Below, in pieces: positions 51,585-59,921 of a DNA stretch of 64,000 bases. This DNA is from YA12-FULL-51-18 sp041665305 (lineage in GTDB: Bacteria > Elusimicrobiota > Elusimicrobia > Elusimicrobiales > UBA9959), in the NCBI GenBank assembly GCA_041665305.1, contig JBAYJD010000001.1, forward strand, positions 41,884-105,883, read 5' to 3'. Both the position numbers and the translations under genes were made by a program. The stretch's first letter is position 1. Every line of letters starts with the position of its first letter. The notes below the pieces were generated by a model, which was given only the letters and a program-made list of their open reading frames with translations, did not search any database and had not been told where the DNA came from.

Positions 51585-52069
51585 TTCTGTCTTTTTCTCC
51601 TTGGGAAGATCGAGTTGATCACGAAGACCCCCGCGGCCAGTATGGAGATCTGGCCCAGCAGATCGAACCGGCGGATGTCCCAGAGGATGGAGCCCAGCGA
51701 GTTGGCGCGGCTGCCGAATCTGGCCCAGTTTTCCAGGGATTCGAAGAAGGGGACGGCGTAGAACCAGGCCGCTATGGCCGCTATGCCCATGACCAGCGGC
51801 ATGGCGTAGAAGCGGGCGCGGAGGTCCGCCGTTTTTCCCTCCTCGTGGCGGAACAGGCTGACGGCGCTTACGAACAGCACGGTGATAAGGCCGGCGCAGA
51901 CCGAGAGTTCGAAGACCGCGGCCCAGGGGGCCTGGAAGTCGAAAAGGATCAGCGCCGCCCCGACGCTGACCAGGGCCAGCATAATGGCGCTTAACAGCAG
52001 GCTCCGGGCCATGACCGCCGCCATGGCCGCCGCCGCGACCAGGATGAAGAGCAGTAAGTGATAGGTCAT
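51581..52069 (-). CDS. NuoJ/MbhD-like membrane subunit
   Basis: 162 aa, about five membrane segments. The N-terminal three resemble MrpB/MbhD (DUF4040)-type and NuoJ subunits: MARSLLLSAIMLALVSVGAA and FELSVCAGLITVLFVSAVSL. A second part (YAMPLVMGIAAIAAWFYAVP, and LLGQISILAAGVFVINSIFP) adds two helices. It overlaps both neighbours by 4 bp, so translation of the series is coupled. Part of the proton/sodium channel. Confidence 0.82.
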   Translation of the reverse strand: MTYHLLLFILVAAAAMAAVMARSLLLSAIMLALVSVGAALILFDFQAPWAAVFELSVCAGLITVLFVSAVSLFRHEEGKTADLRARFYAMPLVMGIAAIAAWFYAVPFFESLENWARFGSRANSLGSILWDIRRFDLLGQISILAAGVFVINSIFPRRKRQK

Positions 52070-53502
52070 AAGATGATCCTCGCCGCGATGGTTTCAACCA
52101 GGTAGGAATAGATGTAGGGGAAGAAAACGCCCAGCGCCGCTATGATCAGGCACATGGCCACTACGGGAACCAGCATGGCGGGTCTGACCTCGCGCGCGTT
52201 GTGCGAAGCTTCCGTGGGCTTGCCGAAGAAGATCTTCTTCTGCATGACCAGGAAGTACGCCAGGGTCACGGCGCTGAACAAAAGCGCCAGGACCGCGTAG
52301 GCCTTCGCCCCCCCGTCCCAGAGAGCTATGATGATGATCAGCTTGCTCCAGAAGCCGGACAGCGGAGGTACGCCGGCCGTGGAAAGCAGCGCCACTATGG
52401 AAGTCCAGGAGGTCCAGGGCATGGCGTGTTCCATGCCGCCGAGCTTGTCCATATCGCTGGTCCCCGCGCTTTTCTCAAGGCTGGCGCTGTTGAGGAACAG
52501 GACGGTTTTGAAGGTAGCGTGGTTCACCAGGTGGAAGATCGCGCCCAGGATAGCCAGCGGCGTTCCCATGCCGGCAGCCAGAATGATATAGCCGATCTGG
52601 CTGATGCTGGAAAAAGCCAGCATCCTTTTGAATTCTTTCTGGCGCAGGGCGGACAGCGCCCCGACCGCGATGGAAAGCATGCCGAGGAACATCAGAAGGT
52701 CGGCAGTATGGTAAGCTTTGACCTCGAAAAGCCTGAGCATCATGGAGATCTTTATCACGGCGTAGACGCCGGAGATCTTAGTCACGATACCGGCCAGATA
52801 AGCCGAGACCGGCGCGTAAGAGCCCTGATAGGCGTCCGGCGTCCAGGCGTGGAAAGGGACCACGCCCGATTTGATCAGGAAGCCCAGCAGGATCAGGGTC
52901 ACCGCAAAAACCACCGCGCCAACCGGCATTCCGGAGGCGATGATGATCTTTATGCTTTCAAAGGAGAAGGTTCCCGCGGTCAGCATCAGGAAGGCTATGC
53001 CGAACAGGATCAGCAGCGACGCCGGGAAGGTCAGAAGAAAATACTTGATGGCGCCTTCAAGCCCCGCCGCGCTTTCGTCGCAGGCGATCAGGGCGAAGGA
53101 GGTCACCGCGAGGACTTCTATGAAGATATACAGCGTGAAGAAGTCTCCGGTCGTCACGATGCCGCACATCGCCGAGACCGAGGTCAGGATCAGCGAGTAA
53201 TAAGGAACGCGGGCGACCTTCGGATCCTCGCCCATAAAATAGGCCGAGAAGAAGGTCACGCACAGCGCCACCAGGTAGATGACGAAGATCATCAGAAGCG
53301 CGAAACCGTCCTCGGTGATGTTGGAAAAGGAATTTGCGAGGTTGACCGGGTTGAACAGGACGGCGCCGATATTGAGCAGGCCGGCCAGCAGGGTGACATT
53401 GGCCAGGATATCGGCCAGCTTGTGCCTGGTCCGGGCGGCGAACGGAATAACGACGGCCGTGAAAAGAGGGATAAGCAGATAAGCCAGGAGGCTCGTGGTC
53501 AT
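52066..53502 (-). CDS. NuoN/MrpD-like antiporter subunit
   Basis: 478 aa, about fourteen membrane helices. The conserved antiporter-family pattern is visible: LLGFLIKSGVVPFHAWTPDA (Lys in TM7, His in the loop), KRMLAFSSISQIGYIILA (TM8 region) and LFLNSASLEKSAG. It translocates ions in the membrane arm. It overlaps the NuoL-like gene upstream by 4 bp and the NuoJ-like gene downstream by 4 bp. Confidence 0.92.
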   Translation of the reverse strand: MTTSLLAYLLIPLFTAVVIPFAARTRHKLADILANVTLLAGLLNIGAVLFNPVNLANSFSNITEDGFALLMIFVIYLVALCVTFFSAYFMGEDPKVARVPYYSLILTSVSAMCGIVTTGDFFTLYIFIEVLAVTSFALIACDESAAGLEGAIKYFLLTFPASLLILFGIAFLMLTAGTFSFESIKIIIASGMPVGAVVFAVTLILLGFLIKSGVVPFHAWTPDAYQGSYAPVSAYLAGIVTKISGVYAVIKISMMLRLFEVKAYHTADLLMFLGMLSIAVGALSALRQKEFKRMLAFSSISQIGYIILAAGMGTPLAILGAIFHLVNHATFKTVLFLNSASLEKSAGTSDMDKLGGMEHAMPWTSWTSIVALLSTAGVPPLSGFWSKLIIIIALWDGGAKAYAVLALLFSAVTLAYFLVMQKKIFFGKPTEASHNAREVRPAMLVPVVAMCLIIAALGVFFPYIYSYLVETIAARIIL

Positions 53503-55367
53503 TTAATTCCTCCGTAATTAGCGATGAACAGGATGTAGACGGCGGCTCCCGCTATGGTCAGGGCCATATAGAGCGGGTAGGAGCCTGTGTGAAAGCCCTG
53601 AGAGGCCCTGGCAAAAGCGTTGGCGGCGGAGGACGGCAGATCGTCGATAAGGTAATCGAAGAACCGGTCCGCCCTGTACAGGAGGCCGGCGGCGGAAGGC
53701 AGGCGGTCCATCAACTGTTCGTAGGGGTCGAACACGCGCCGCTCCGCCAGGGCGTAGATCTCTTTGAGGCCCGGCGCGTAATGGATATGGTCGGAAGACT
53801 TGCTGGCGACGCCTCTAGCCGAAGCGAGCCCGAACATATGGTTGACCACCGCTATCAGGATGACCACGACGGAGACCCAGAAAAGCCCGTTGACATGGAA
53901 GCCCGACAGGACCTCCTCATGCGTAAGGCCGAGGTTCTGCAGCGCGGGATCGATCAGGAAATCTATCGGAAGCTTCGCGCCGAAGCCGAAAGCCACGCAG
54001 ATGCCGGCGAGGATCAGCATCGGCAGCAGGACGGAGAACGGCGCCTCGCCCGCGCCGTTGAGCGCCTCGGGGCGCTTGCCGAAGAAGACGGAGTGCCCCA
54101 GCTTCAGGAAAGAGGCCAGGGTCAGCACCGAGCCGAGTTCGGCCGCGATGAAGAAGATCGTGTAGCCGGTGTTCAGCGTGCCCGTGTAGATCAGCTCTTT
54201 GGAGAAGAAGCCGTTCAGCGGAGCGATGCCGGAGATGGCCGCGGCCGCGATCATAAAGCAGATGGCGGTGACCGGCATGGCGCTGAAAAGGCCGCCGAGC
54301 TTTGCGAGGTCGTTGGACCCCGTCTGGCGCTCCACCGACCCCGCCGTCATGAACAGGCAGGATTTATAGGTCGCGTGGTTTATCATATGGAAAAGGCCGC
54401 CGGCGATGCCGATGGGATTCAGCGTGCCGATACCGAGGATCATGTAGCCCGTCTGGCTTACGGCGTGGTAAGAGAGCAGGCGCTTGTAGTCGCTCTGGAC
54501 AAAAGCCATCATGACCGCGATAAGTATGGTCAGGGCGCCCAGGGTCATCAGGCCGATCTGCGCGAATCCGTTGAGCGTGAACAGGTAGACGCTGATGCGC
54601 GTCAGCAGATAGATGCCGAGCAGCTTGTCCACGGCCGCCGGGACATAGGCCATAAAGGGCGCGCTGGAATCCAGCGCCGCGTCCGGGATCCAGGTGTGGA
54701 AAGGGATCGCTCCGGCCTTTGAAAGCGCGCCTATCAGCATCAGCACATAACCGAGGGCCGCCCAGCCGTCCAGCGTAAGTTTGTTGGCGGAGATGCCAGT
54801 CATGCTCATGGTGCCGGCGATGTAGCCTGTGATGCAGATCCCTACCAGCAGACAAAGGTCCGTCACGCCGTTGATAAGGAACGCTTTCATCGCCGTTTTC
54901 TTGGAGGGCCGTCCCGGTTGGGACAGCGCTATGAAGGCGTAAAGGAATATAAGGAGGCCTTCCCAGAAGAAAAGCATGGCCACCAGATTGTCCGCCAGCG
55001 CGGCGCCGGAGGAGAAAGCGGCCGTGATCAGCAGGTTGAAATAGAACCATTTGGCGCCGCCTTTGCGGTCGTAACTGAACGAATAAACGGCGATCACGAA
55101 GGAGAAGACCGCCAGCCCCAGCAGCAGGAAGGCGCTGAGCCTGTCCGCCTTCAGCGTGAAGGCGATGCCTGAGCCTGCCCAGGCGGAGGTGAATTCCAGG
55201 GCCGCGCCGAAAAGCGCCCTGGTGAGGATGGAGAAAGAGCTGACGAGGCAGACTCCCGTGACGGCTATGGCCAGCAGTTCCTTCAGGTATCTGGTTTTTT
55301 CCGAGATCAGCAGGATCAGAAAGGCCGAAGCGAGGGGTAGGATGACCGGGATCAGTATTGGATTCAT
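53499..55367 (-). CDS. NuoL-like antiporter subunit
   Basis: 622 aa, fifteen or more membrane helices. Key motifs are LFFWEGLLIFLYAFIALS (helix with acidic Glu), GALSKAGAIPFHTWIPDA (Lys and His), KRLLSYHAVSQTGYMILG and FHMINHATYKSCLFMTAG. The C-terminal extension (about residues 490-600) lies after an amphipathic stretch and could be the lateral helix-like part of NuoL. Ion-pumping subunit; the second of three antiporter-like genes in the operon, 14 bp after the first. Confidence 0.92.
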   Translation of the reverse strand: MNPILIPVILPLASAFLILLISEKTRYLKELLAIAVTGVCLVSSFSILTRALFGAALEFTSAWAGSGIAFTLKADRLSAFLLLGLAVFSFVIAVYSFSYDRKGGAKWFYFNLLITAAFSSGAALADNLVAMLFFWEGLLIFLYAFIALSQPGRPSKKTAMKAFLINGVTDLCLLVGICITGYIAGTMSMTGISANKLTLDGWAALGYVLMLIGALSKAGAIPFHTWIPDAALDSSAPFMAYVPAAVDKLLGIYLLTRISVYLFTLNGFAQIGLMTLGALTILIAVMMAFVQSDYKRLLSYHAVSQTGYMILGIGTLNPIGIAGGLFHMINHATYKSCLFMTAGSVERQTGSNDLAKLGGLFSAMPVTAICFMIAAAAISGIAPLNGFFSKELIYTGTLNTGYTIFFIAAELGSVLTLASFLKLGHSVFFGKRPEALNGAGEAPFSVLLPMLILAGICVAFGFGAKLPIDFLIDPALQNLGLTHEEVLSGFHVNGLFWVSVVVILIAVVNHMFGLASARGVASKSSDHIHYAPGLKEIYALAERRVFDPYEQLMDRLPSAAGLLYRADRFFDYLIDDLPSSAANAFARASQGFHTGSYPLYMALTIAGAAVYILFIANYGGIK

Positions 55368-55381
55368 TTCATTTCACCTGT

Positions 55382-56827
55382 TCATTGAATTGTGTCGCTC
55401 AGGCCTATCCCTAATTGCGTGGTCAGCATGTCAACATACGAGGACGGGTAATAGATGAACGCGCCGAGGGCCAGTCCTATGAGGGCCAGGGCCATGACGC
55501 TCGCCACCATGACGCGCGAACCTTCCCTGGGGTTGGTTTCCTTGTCTTCTCCGAGGAATACCAGGTAGAAAAGCCGTATCAGGTACAGAAGCGTCATGAT
55601 CGCGCCCGCCAGGAACATTATCAGCACCGTAACGCTGCCGTTCTGGGCGGCGCCCCTGAATACCAGGAATTTGCTGAAGAAGCCGCCGAACGGAGGGATG
55701 CCCATCACGGACAGCGAGCACAGGGCGAAGGCGACGGCGGTCAAAGGCATCGTTGTGATGAGGCCGCCCATCCTGGTGATGTCCTTGGTGTGGGTGTTCT
55801 GCTCCACTATGCCCGCGCACAGGAACAGTCCGCCTTTGGCGATACTGTGCATGAGGATGTAAAGAAGCGCACCGGCGAAAGCGGTTTTGTTGCCCGAAGC
55901 CAGGCCCAGGAAAATGAAGCCTATCTGGCTCACCGTGGAATAGGCGATGATCCGTTTGATGTCCTTCTCTACGAGAGCCGCCCCGGCCGAGACCAGGGCG
56001 CTCAGGCCCGCTATGAGCAGCACGGCCTGCGAAAAAACCGGATCTACCACGAAGGTCGCGCCGAAGAGGCGGGCATAGGCGTAAACGCCGATCTTGACCA
56101 GGACCGCGGCGTGCAGCAGGGAGGTTACGGTGGACGGGGCGACGCCTGCGTCAGGCAGCCAGGTGGAGAACGGCAGGGTGGCCGATTTGGCCAGGATGCC
56201 CGTCAGGATAAGGGAGGCAGCCAGTATCCCGATCGGCTCTCCGCGCAGGAGCCGCAGGTCCATCGTCCCGTTGTTGAAATAAACGATCAGGATGCCGATA
56301 AGCATGCACAGCGCGCCGAAAACGGTGACAAGGATCGTTTTGTTGGCTTTGGCCACATCCCTGTCGGAACGGAAGAATCCTACCAGCCGCCAGCTGGCGA
56401 AACCGGTCATTTCCCAGAATACATACATCCACAGGAGATTGGCGGAGAAGACAAGGCCCATCATGGAACCGAGGAACAGCACCACCATGGCGTAATATTC
56501 GGTCTGGTTCTCGTAATGCGAGATGTAATCGACGGAATAAACAAGGATCACGGCGCTGACGAAGGAAGAGATGGCCGCCATGAAGACCGAAAGCAGGTCC
56601 GCGTTGAGCACGAAGTCGAAGCCCAGCGGGAAGCTCAGGGAGTAGGTCGCCGAGGCGCCGGCCAGCATGTACGGGAGCATCGCGGCGGCGCAGGCGAATG
56701 TCGCAAGTCCCAGCGCGACGGCGTACGCGTTGCGGGCTTTGACGGATATTTTAGCGGCCAGGGGTACCAGGAGGGAGCCTATTACCGGAACTGCCACTGT
56801 GATCTTCAATGTGGTGACGAGGTCCAT
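55382..56827 (-). CDS. NuoL/MrpA-like antiporter subunit, first gene of the hydrogenase operon
   Basis: 481 aa, fourteen membrane helices. Motifs: LWMYVFWEMTGFASWRLVGF, GILAKSATLPFSTWLPDAGV, KRIIAYSTVSQIGFIFLG and LMHSIAKGGLFLCAGIVEQN. Opens the eleven-gene operon. The ATG at 56827 has TATAAT only 7 nt upstream and no Shine-Dalgarno between, though AAGGAGG occurs about 30 nt upstream without a start codon in frame. The transcript may therefore be leaderless. It translocates ions. Together with the other two it gives three antiporter modules, as in complex I. Confidence 0.92.
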   Translation of the reverse strand: MDLVTTLKITVAVPVIGSLLVPLAAKISVKARNAYAVALGLATFACAAAMLPYMLAGASATYSLSFPLGFDFVLNADLLSVFMAAISSFVSAVILVYSVDYISHYENQTEYYAMVVLFLGSMMGLVFSANLLWMYVFWEMTGFASWRLVGFFRSDRDVAKANKTILVTVFGALCMLIGILIVYFNNGTMDLRLLRGEPIGILAASLILTGILAKSATLPFSTWLPDAGVAPSTVTSLLHAAVLVKIGVYAYARLFGATFVVDPVFSQAVLLIAGLSALVSAGAALVEKDIKRIIAYSTVSQIGFIFLGLASGNKTAFAGALLYILMHSIAKGGLFLCAGIVEQNTHTKDITRMGGLITTMPLTAVAFALCSLSVMGIPPFGGFFSKFLVFRGAAQNGSVTVLIMFLAGAIMTLLYLIRLFYLVFLGEDKETNPREGSRVMVASVMALALIGLALGAFIYYPSSYVDMLTTQLGIGLSDTIQ

Positions 56828-56834
56828 AAAGTTG

Positions 56835-56840
56835 ATTATA
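56835..56840 (-). promoter_or_regulatory. candidate -10 element of the hydrogenase operon, leaderless
   Basis: TATAAT on the minus strand, 7 nt before the start codon of the first gene; a start site 7 nt downstream would coincide with the ATG. No TTGACA is evident at -35. Confidence 0.45.
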
Positions 56841-56906
56841 CCAAAAACAGAAACGCCTCCTTAAAAAATATATCTAAAAATCGCATTAGACAAACTAATA
56901 ACTGCG

Positions 56907-56933
56907 ATAAAATGCCGTTTTACGGCATTTTAT
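56907..56933. repeat. stop-codon hairpin, family C, with compensatory change
   Basis: Perfect arms ATAAAATGCCGT / ACGGCATTTTAT around TTT. Compared with the copies at 15818 and 45316, T-A is replaced by C-G in the stem. The TAA of the carboxyltransferase gene falls at its right end. Confidence 0.85.
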
Positions 56934-58567
56934 TACAGCGGGATGTTGCCCGTGTGCTCGTGTTCGCCGGGCCTGCGTTTGCCGGCCAGCATACGGAACG
57001 CTGTTATCAGGCGCAGCCGCGCGGTGACCGGTTCTATGACCTCATCGAGCGAGCCTGTCGAGGCCGTCTGGTAGGGCGATGCGAATTTGTCGGAATATTC
57101 TTTGGCGAGCTTGGCCCTCAGCGCTTCCCGCTCCTCTTCTTTGGCTTCTTTGATCTGCCGCGAGTAGAGGATCTCCACGGCGCCCCTGGGGCCCATTACG
57201 GCTATTTCGGCCGAGGGCAGCGAGAAATTCAGGTCGCCTTTCATCAGCTTTGAGCTCATGGCTATGTACGCCCCGCCGTAGGCTTTCCTAAGCACAAGCG
57301 TCACCTTCGGCACGGTGGCCTCGGAATAGGCGTAAAGGAGTTTCGCGCCGTGGCGGATTATGCCTCCGTGTTCCTGGGCCACGCCCGGCCAGTAACCGGG
57401 CACATCCACCAGGGTCAATATAGGTATATTAAAATTATTCAGGAACCTGATGAAGCGGGCTGCCTTGTCGCTGGCGTTTATGTCCAGGGCGCCGGCCATA
57501 TGCGCGGGATTGTTGGCCACCACGCCCACCACGGTCCCGCCCAGTCTCATGAAGCCCGTGACGATGTTCTTGGCAAAATCGTGGTGCACTTCCAGGAACC
57601 TGTGATCGTCGGAAAGCCACCAGATGATGTGGTGCACCCGGTAAGGCTTTCGGGGGTCCACCTCGCAAAGTTTTTCAAGCAGCGGGATCTTGCGGTCTAT
57701 GGGGTCCTTGGTTTCGTGCGGGGGCGGCGCTTCGAAGCGGCTGGCGGGCAGGAAACTGAGGAGCTCTTTTAACTGGCGGAAGCAGTCCTGTTCGGAATTC
57801 GCCACGAAATGGCAGACGCCGGATTTTGAAGCGTGCGTCATGGAGCCGCCGAGAGTCTCAAAATCCACTTCTTCGCCGGTCGCGGCTTTCACCACTTCCG
57901 GGCCGGTGACGAACATATGGCTGATGCCCTTGACCATGAACACAAAGTCCGTGAGCGCGGGCGAGTAGACCGCGCCGCCGGCGCAGGGCCCGACTATCAC
58001 CGAGATCTGCGGGATGACGCCCGAGGACTTGGTGTTGCGGTAGAAGATCTCCCCGTAGCCGTCGAGGCTGTCCACGCCTTCCTGGATGCGGGCGCCGCCG
58101 GAGTCCAGGATGCCGATCACAGGCATACGGGTTTCAAGGGCCATGTCCATGATGTTGGCGATCTTGTCGGCGTGCGCGCGGCCGAGGGACCCGCCCAGCT
58201 GGGTGAAGTCTTCCGAGAAAAGGGCTATGGGGCGGCCGTTGACGCGGGCGAAGCCCGTCACGACTCCGTCGCCCTTGATATGTTTGTCCTTGATGCCGAA
58301 ATCAGTGCAGCGCGATTCCATCAGCAGGCCTATCTCCTGGAAGGAACCTTCGTCCACCAGGTAGTTGATGCGTTCCCGGGCCGTGAGCTTGCCCTTTTTT
58401 TTCTGGGCCGCTATCTTTTCAGGCGGGCCTCCGGCGGCCGCGGCCGCGGTCGTCTCCCTGAATTTTTTCAGGGATTCAGGGACCACTCTGATCCTTTTGG
58501 GGTGGTCTTTCCGGCCGGCCGTCTGGACTTTCGCGCCGCTTATCGGGTCTTCCATTAAATCCGCCAT
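56933..58567 (-). CDS. acyl-CoA carboxyltransferase (PccB/MmdA-like)
   Basis: 544 aa from the ATG at 58567, which has AAGGAG 5 nt upstream; the frame upstream of it to 58624 lacks a site. Crotonase-fold carboxyltransferase with two halves: VNGRPIALFSEDFTQLGGSL, VIGILDSGGARIQEGVDSLD, and NFNIPILTLVDVPGYWPGVA, RKAYGGAYIAMSSKLMKGDL. It moves carboxyl from biotin to an acyl-CoA (propionyl- or acetyl-CoA) or, if with Na+-pump subunits, decarboxylates methylmalonyl-CoA. No biotin carboxylase or biotin carrier gene is in the window. The N-terminal 40 residues are longer than usual. The neighbouring ACP-synthase and PPTase genes suggest it could supply an extender unit. Confidence 0.88.
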   Translation of the reverse strand: MADLMEDPISGAKVQTAGRKDHPKRIRVVPESLKKFRETTAAAAAGGPPEKIAAQKKKGKLTARERINYLVDEGSFQEIGLLMESRCTDFGIKDKHIKGDGVVTGFARVNGRPIALFSEDFTQLGGSLGRAHADKIANIMDMALETRMPVIGILDSGGARIQEGVDSLDGYGEIFYRNTKSSGVIPQISVIVGPCAGGAVYSPALTDFVFMVKGISHMFVTGPEVVKAATGEEVDFETLGGSMTHASKSGVCHFVANSEQDCFRQLKELLSFLPASRFEAPPPHETKDPIDRKIPLLEKLCEVDPRKPYRVHHIIWWLSDDHRFLEVHHDFAKNIVTGFMRLGGTVVGVVANNPAHMAGALDINASDKAARFIRFLNNFNIPILTLVDVPGYWPGVAQEHGGIIRHGAKLLYAYSEATVPKVTLVLRKAYGGAYIAMSSKLMKGDLNFSLPSAEIAVMGPRGAVEILYSRQIKEAKEEEREALRAKLAKEYSDKFASPYQTASTGSLDEVIEPVTARLRLITAFRMLAGKRRPGEHEHTGNIPL

Positions 58568-58692
58568 GTGGTCTCCTTTACATCCATGATCGCATGCTGC
58601 AACAAGCTGCGGGTCATCAGGCACAGGAATACTTTTATTTTAGCAATTTTGGAGGGCTCAATGATCCGCGATCGTAGAAAAACAGGCGCAAG

Positions 58693-59418
58693 TCAGGAAA
58701 CTACGGACAGGAACCAGACGGCTGCGGGGTCGTCCCCCAGCGCGCGGGTGGCGAGCGCAAAAGGCGGCTTCCCCAGGTCTTCGTAGCGCTTCAGCGCCGT
58801 CCGTGAGAATTCCGGCGCGCCGCCGGTAAGGTTTATGTCCAGCAGATCGGCTTTAAGTCCCAGCCCCAGGGCCTTAAGCAAAGCTTCTTTCTGGGTCCAG
58901 CGGATAGTGGCCAGTGGTTCGCGGCTAGTGGTTCTCCGTTCGTCGCGGGTTTCGGAACCCTCGATCCCTCCGGCGGCCGCGGCCAATTCGCTTTTATAGA
59001 AGTAGTCCTGATACCAGGCGGCGTCGCGCGGTTCGGCTTTTTCAAGGTCTATGCCTAAAAAGGTCGTTCCATCCGGACCTGCGGCGGCGGCGCAGAAAGG
59101 TCCGCTGTGCGTTATTGAGATCAAGCGGGAGTTCTCGCCGCCCGACTTCAATACCGGCCGTCCCAGGGGGTCATAGGAGATCTCCATGGCTGAGAGCGGC
59201 ATTTCGGGCACAAAGGATCCTTTAAGGAGCGTTTTGGCCGCGTATCTCCCCCCCAGCCAGTCGCGCCGGCGCTTTTCGATCTTAAGAGCGGCGAGTTTCT
59301 CCAGTTCCGGTCCGGAAAGGAAGCTCTCCGGCGCCGGGACCGAATCCGAGCGCAGCAGATTCACCCGCGCCCCGTTCCCCAAGCCGGTTATTTCCCCGAT
59401 TCGTATATTGTCAGGCAT
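58693..59418 (-). CDS. Sfp-type 4'-phosphopantetheinyl transferase
   Basis: 241 aa. It moves the phosphopantetheine arm from CoA to carrier proteins. Core motifs are TFLGIDLEKAEPRDA and IRWTQKEALLKALGLGLK, with the Asp/Glu of GIDLE and the Glu of KEA as metal ligands. Between them, about residues 165-185, sits an unusual Arg/Thr/Glu-rich insertion (GSETRDERRTTSREPLA) that the family lacks and that is coded by a repetitive stretch (GCTAGTGGTTC at 58911-58945). It lies 18 bp after the coiled-coil gene, and close to the ACP-containing synthase gene at 61137, a likely client. Confidence 0.9.
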   Translation of the reverse strand: MPDNIRIGEITGLGNGARVNLLRSDSVPAPESFLSGPELEKLAALKIEKRRRDWLGGRYAAKTLLKGSFVPEMPLSAMEISYDPLGRPVLKSGGENSRLISITHSGPFCAAAAGPDGTTFLGIDLEKAEPRDAAWYQDYFYKSELAAAAGGIEGSETRDERRTTSREPLATIRWTQKEALLKALGLGLKADLLDINLTGGAPEFSRTALKRYEDLGKPPFALATRALGDDPAAVWFLSVVS

Positions 59419-59436
59419 AGTTAATTCGCGAGATGA

Positions 59437-59775
59437 TTATTTCGCGGTTTCAAGGAGGGCGATGCGGGTTTCGTGATCGGTTAGTTTATCGGTGTGATCC
59501 GTCAGCATGTCGGCATGAGTGGCGGCCTTTTGATCGTACTTTTCGCCTTTGAAAATAGTTTTTTCAAACGCGGACATCAGACCGCTGTACAATTTATCCA
59601 TTTTGGCCGACAGTATGTCCATTTTTTTATGAAGTTTAGAGTCAGCCTGGACCTGGCTTAGATATACTTTTTCCAGTTTGTCCTCAACGGAATTTATTCT
59701 GCCATTTAGTTCAGTTTTGACAAGTTCCAGATCGCCCTTGGCTGCTGGTTGTTTATCCGAATCATTATTTGACAT
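59437..59775 (-). CDS. small coiled-coil protein
   Basis: 112 aa, mostly helical. Heptad-like hydrophobic repeats run through VKTELNGRINSVEDKLEKVY, KLHKKMDILSAKMDKLYSG and HADMLTDHTDKLTDHETRIA, so it is probably an oligomeric coiled coil. There is no signal peptide or membrane segment. The last segment repeats a LTDH unit. It is 18 bp upstream of the PPTase gene and probably co-transcribed. Function unknown. Confidence 0.7.
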   Translation of the reverse strand: MSNNDSDKQPAAKGDLELVKTELNGRINSVEDKLEKVYLSQVQADSKLHKKMDILSAKMDKLYSGLMSAFEKTIFKGEKYDQKAATHADMLTDHTDKLTDHETRIALLETAK

Positions 59776-59866
59776 AATTTTTTATTCCCCTAAGTCTTTT
59801 CCCTATTCCCCGAGTTACATAGAGTTATTCTACAGTATTGCTGGCGATTGCGTAAGGGGTAAAGGG

Positions 59867-59921
59867 TAATCCAGTGACACAAAACTTAATTCAGGTAAAT
59901 AGGTATTGTGTCACCGGATTA
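59867..59921. repeat. 16-bp stem overlapping a stop codon
   Basis: Arms TAATCCAGTGACACAA / TTGTGTCACCGGATTA, one mismatch, spaced by 23 nt. The stop codon TAA of the minus-strand gene ending at 59919 falls at the end of the right arm. Possibly a terminator. Confidence 0.75.

Noticed and set aside
51585..52097. N-terminal extension of the NuoK-like gene up to 52097
   Set aside because: Arg/Gly-rich shadow of the NuoJ-like gene; the real start is the ATG at 51584 with a ribosome site and ATGA overlap.
55415..57253. A 612-codon frame antisense to the first hydrogenase gene
   Set aside because: Shadow frame rich in Gly, Arg, Gln and His; it also runs through the operon promoter region.
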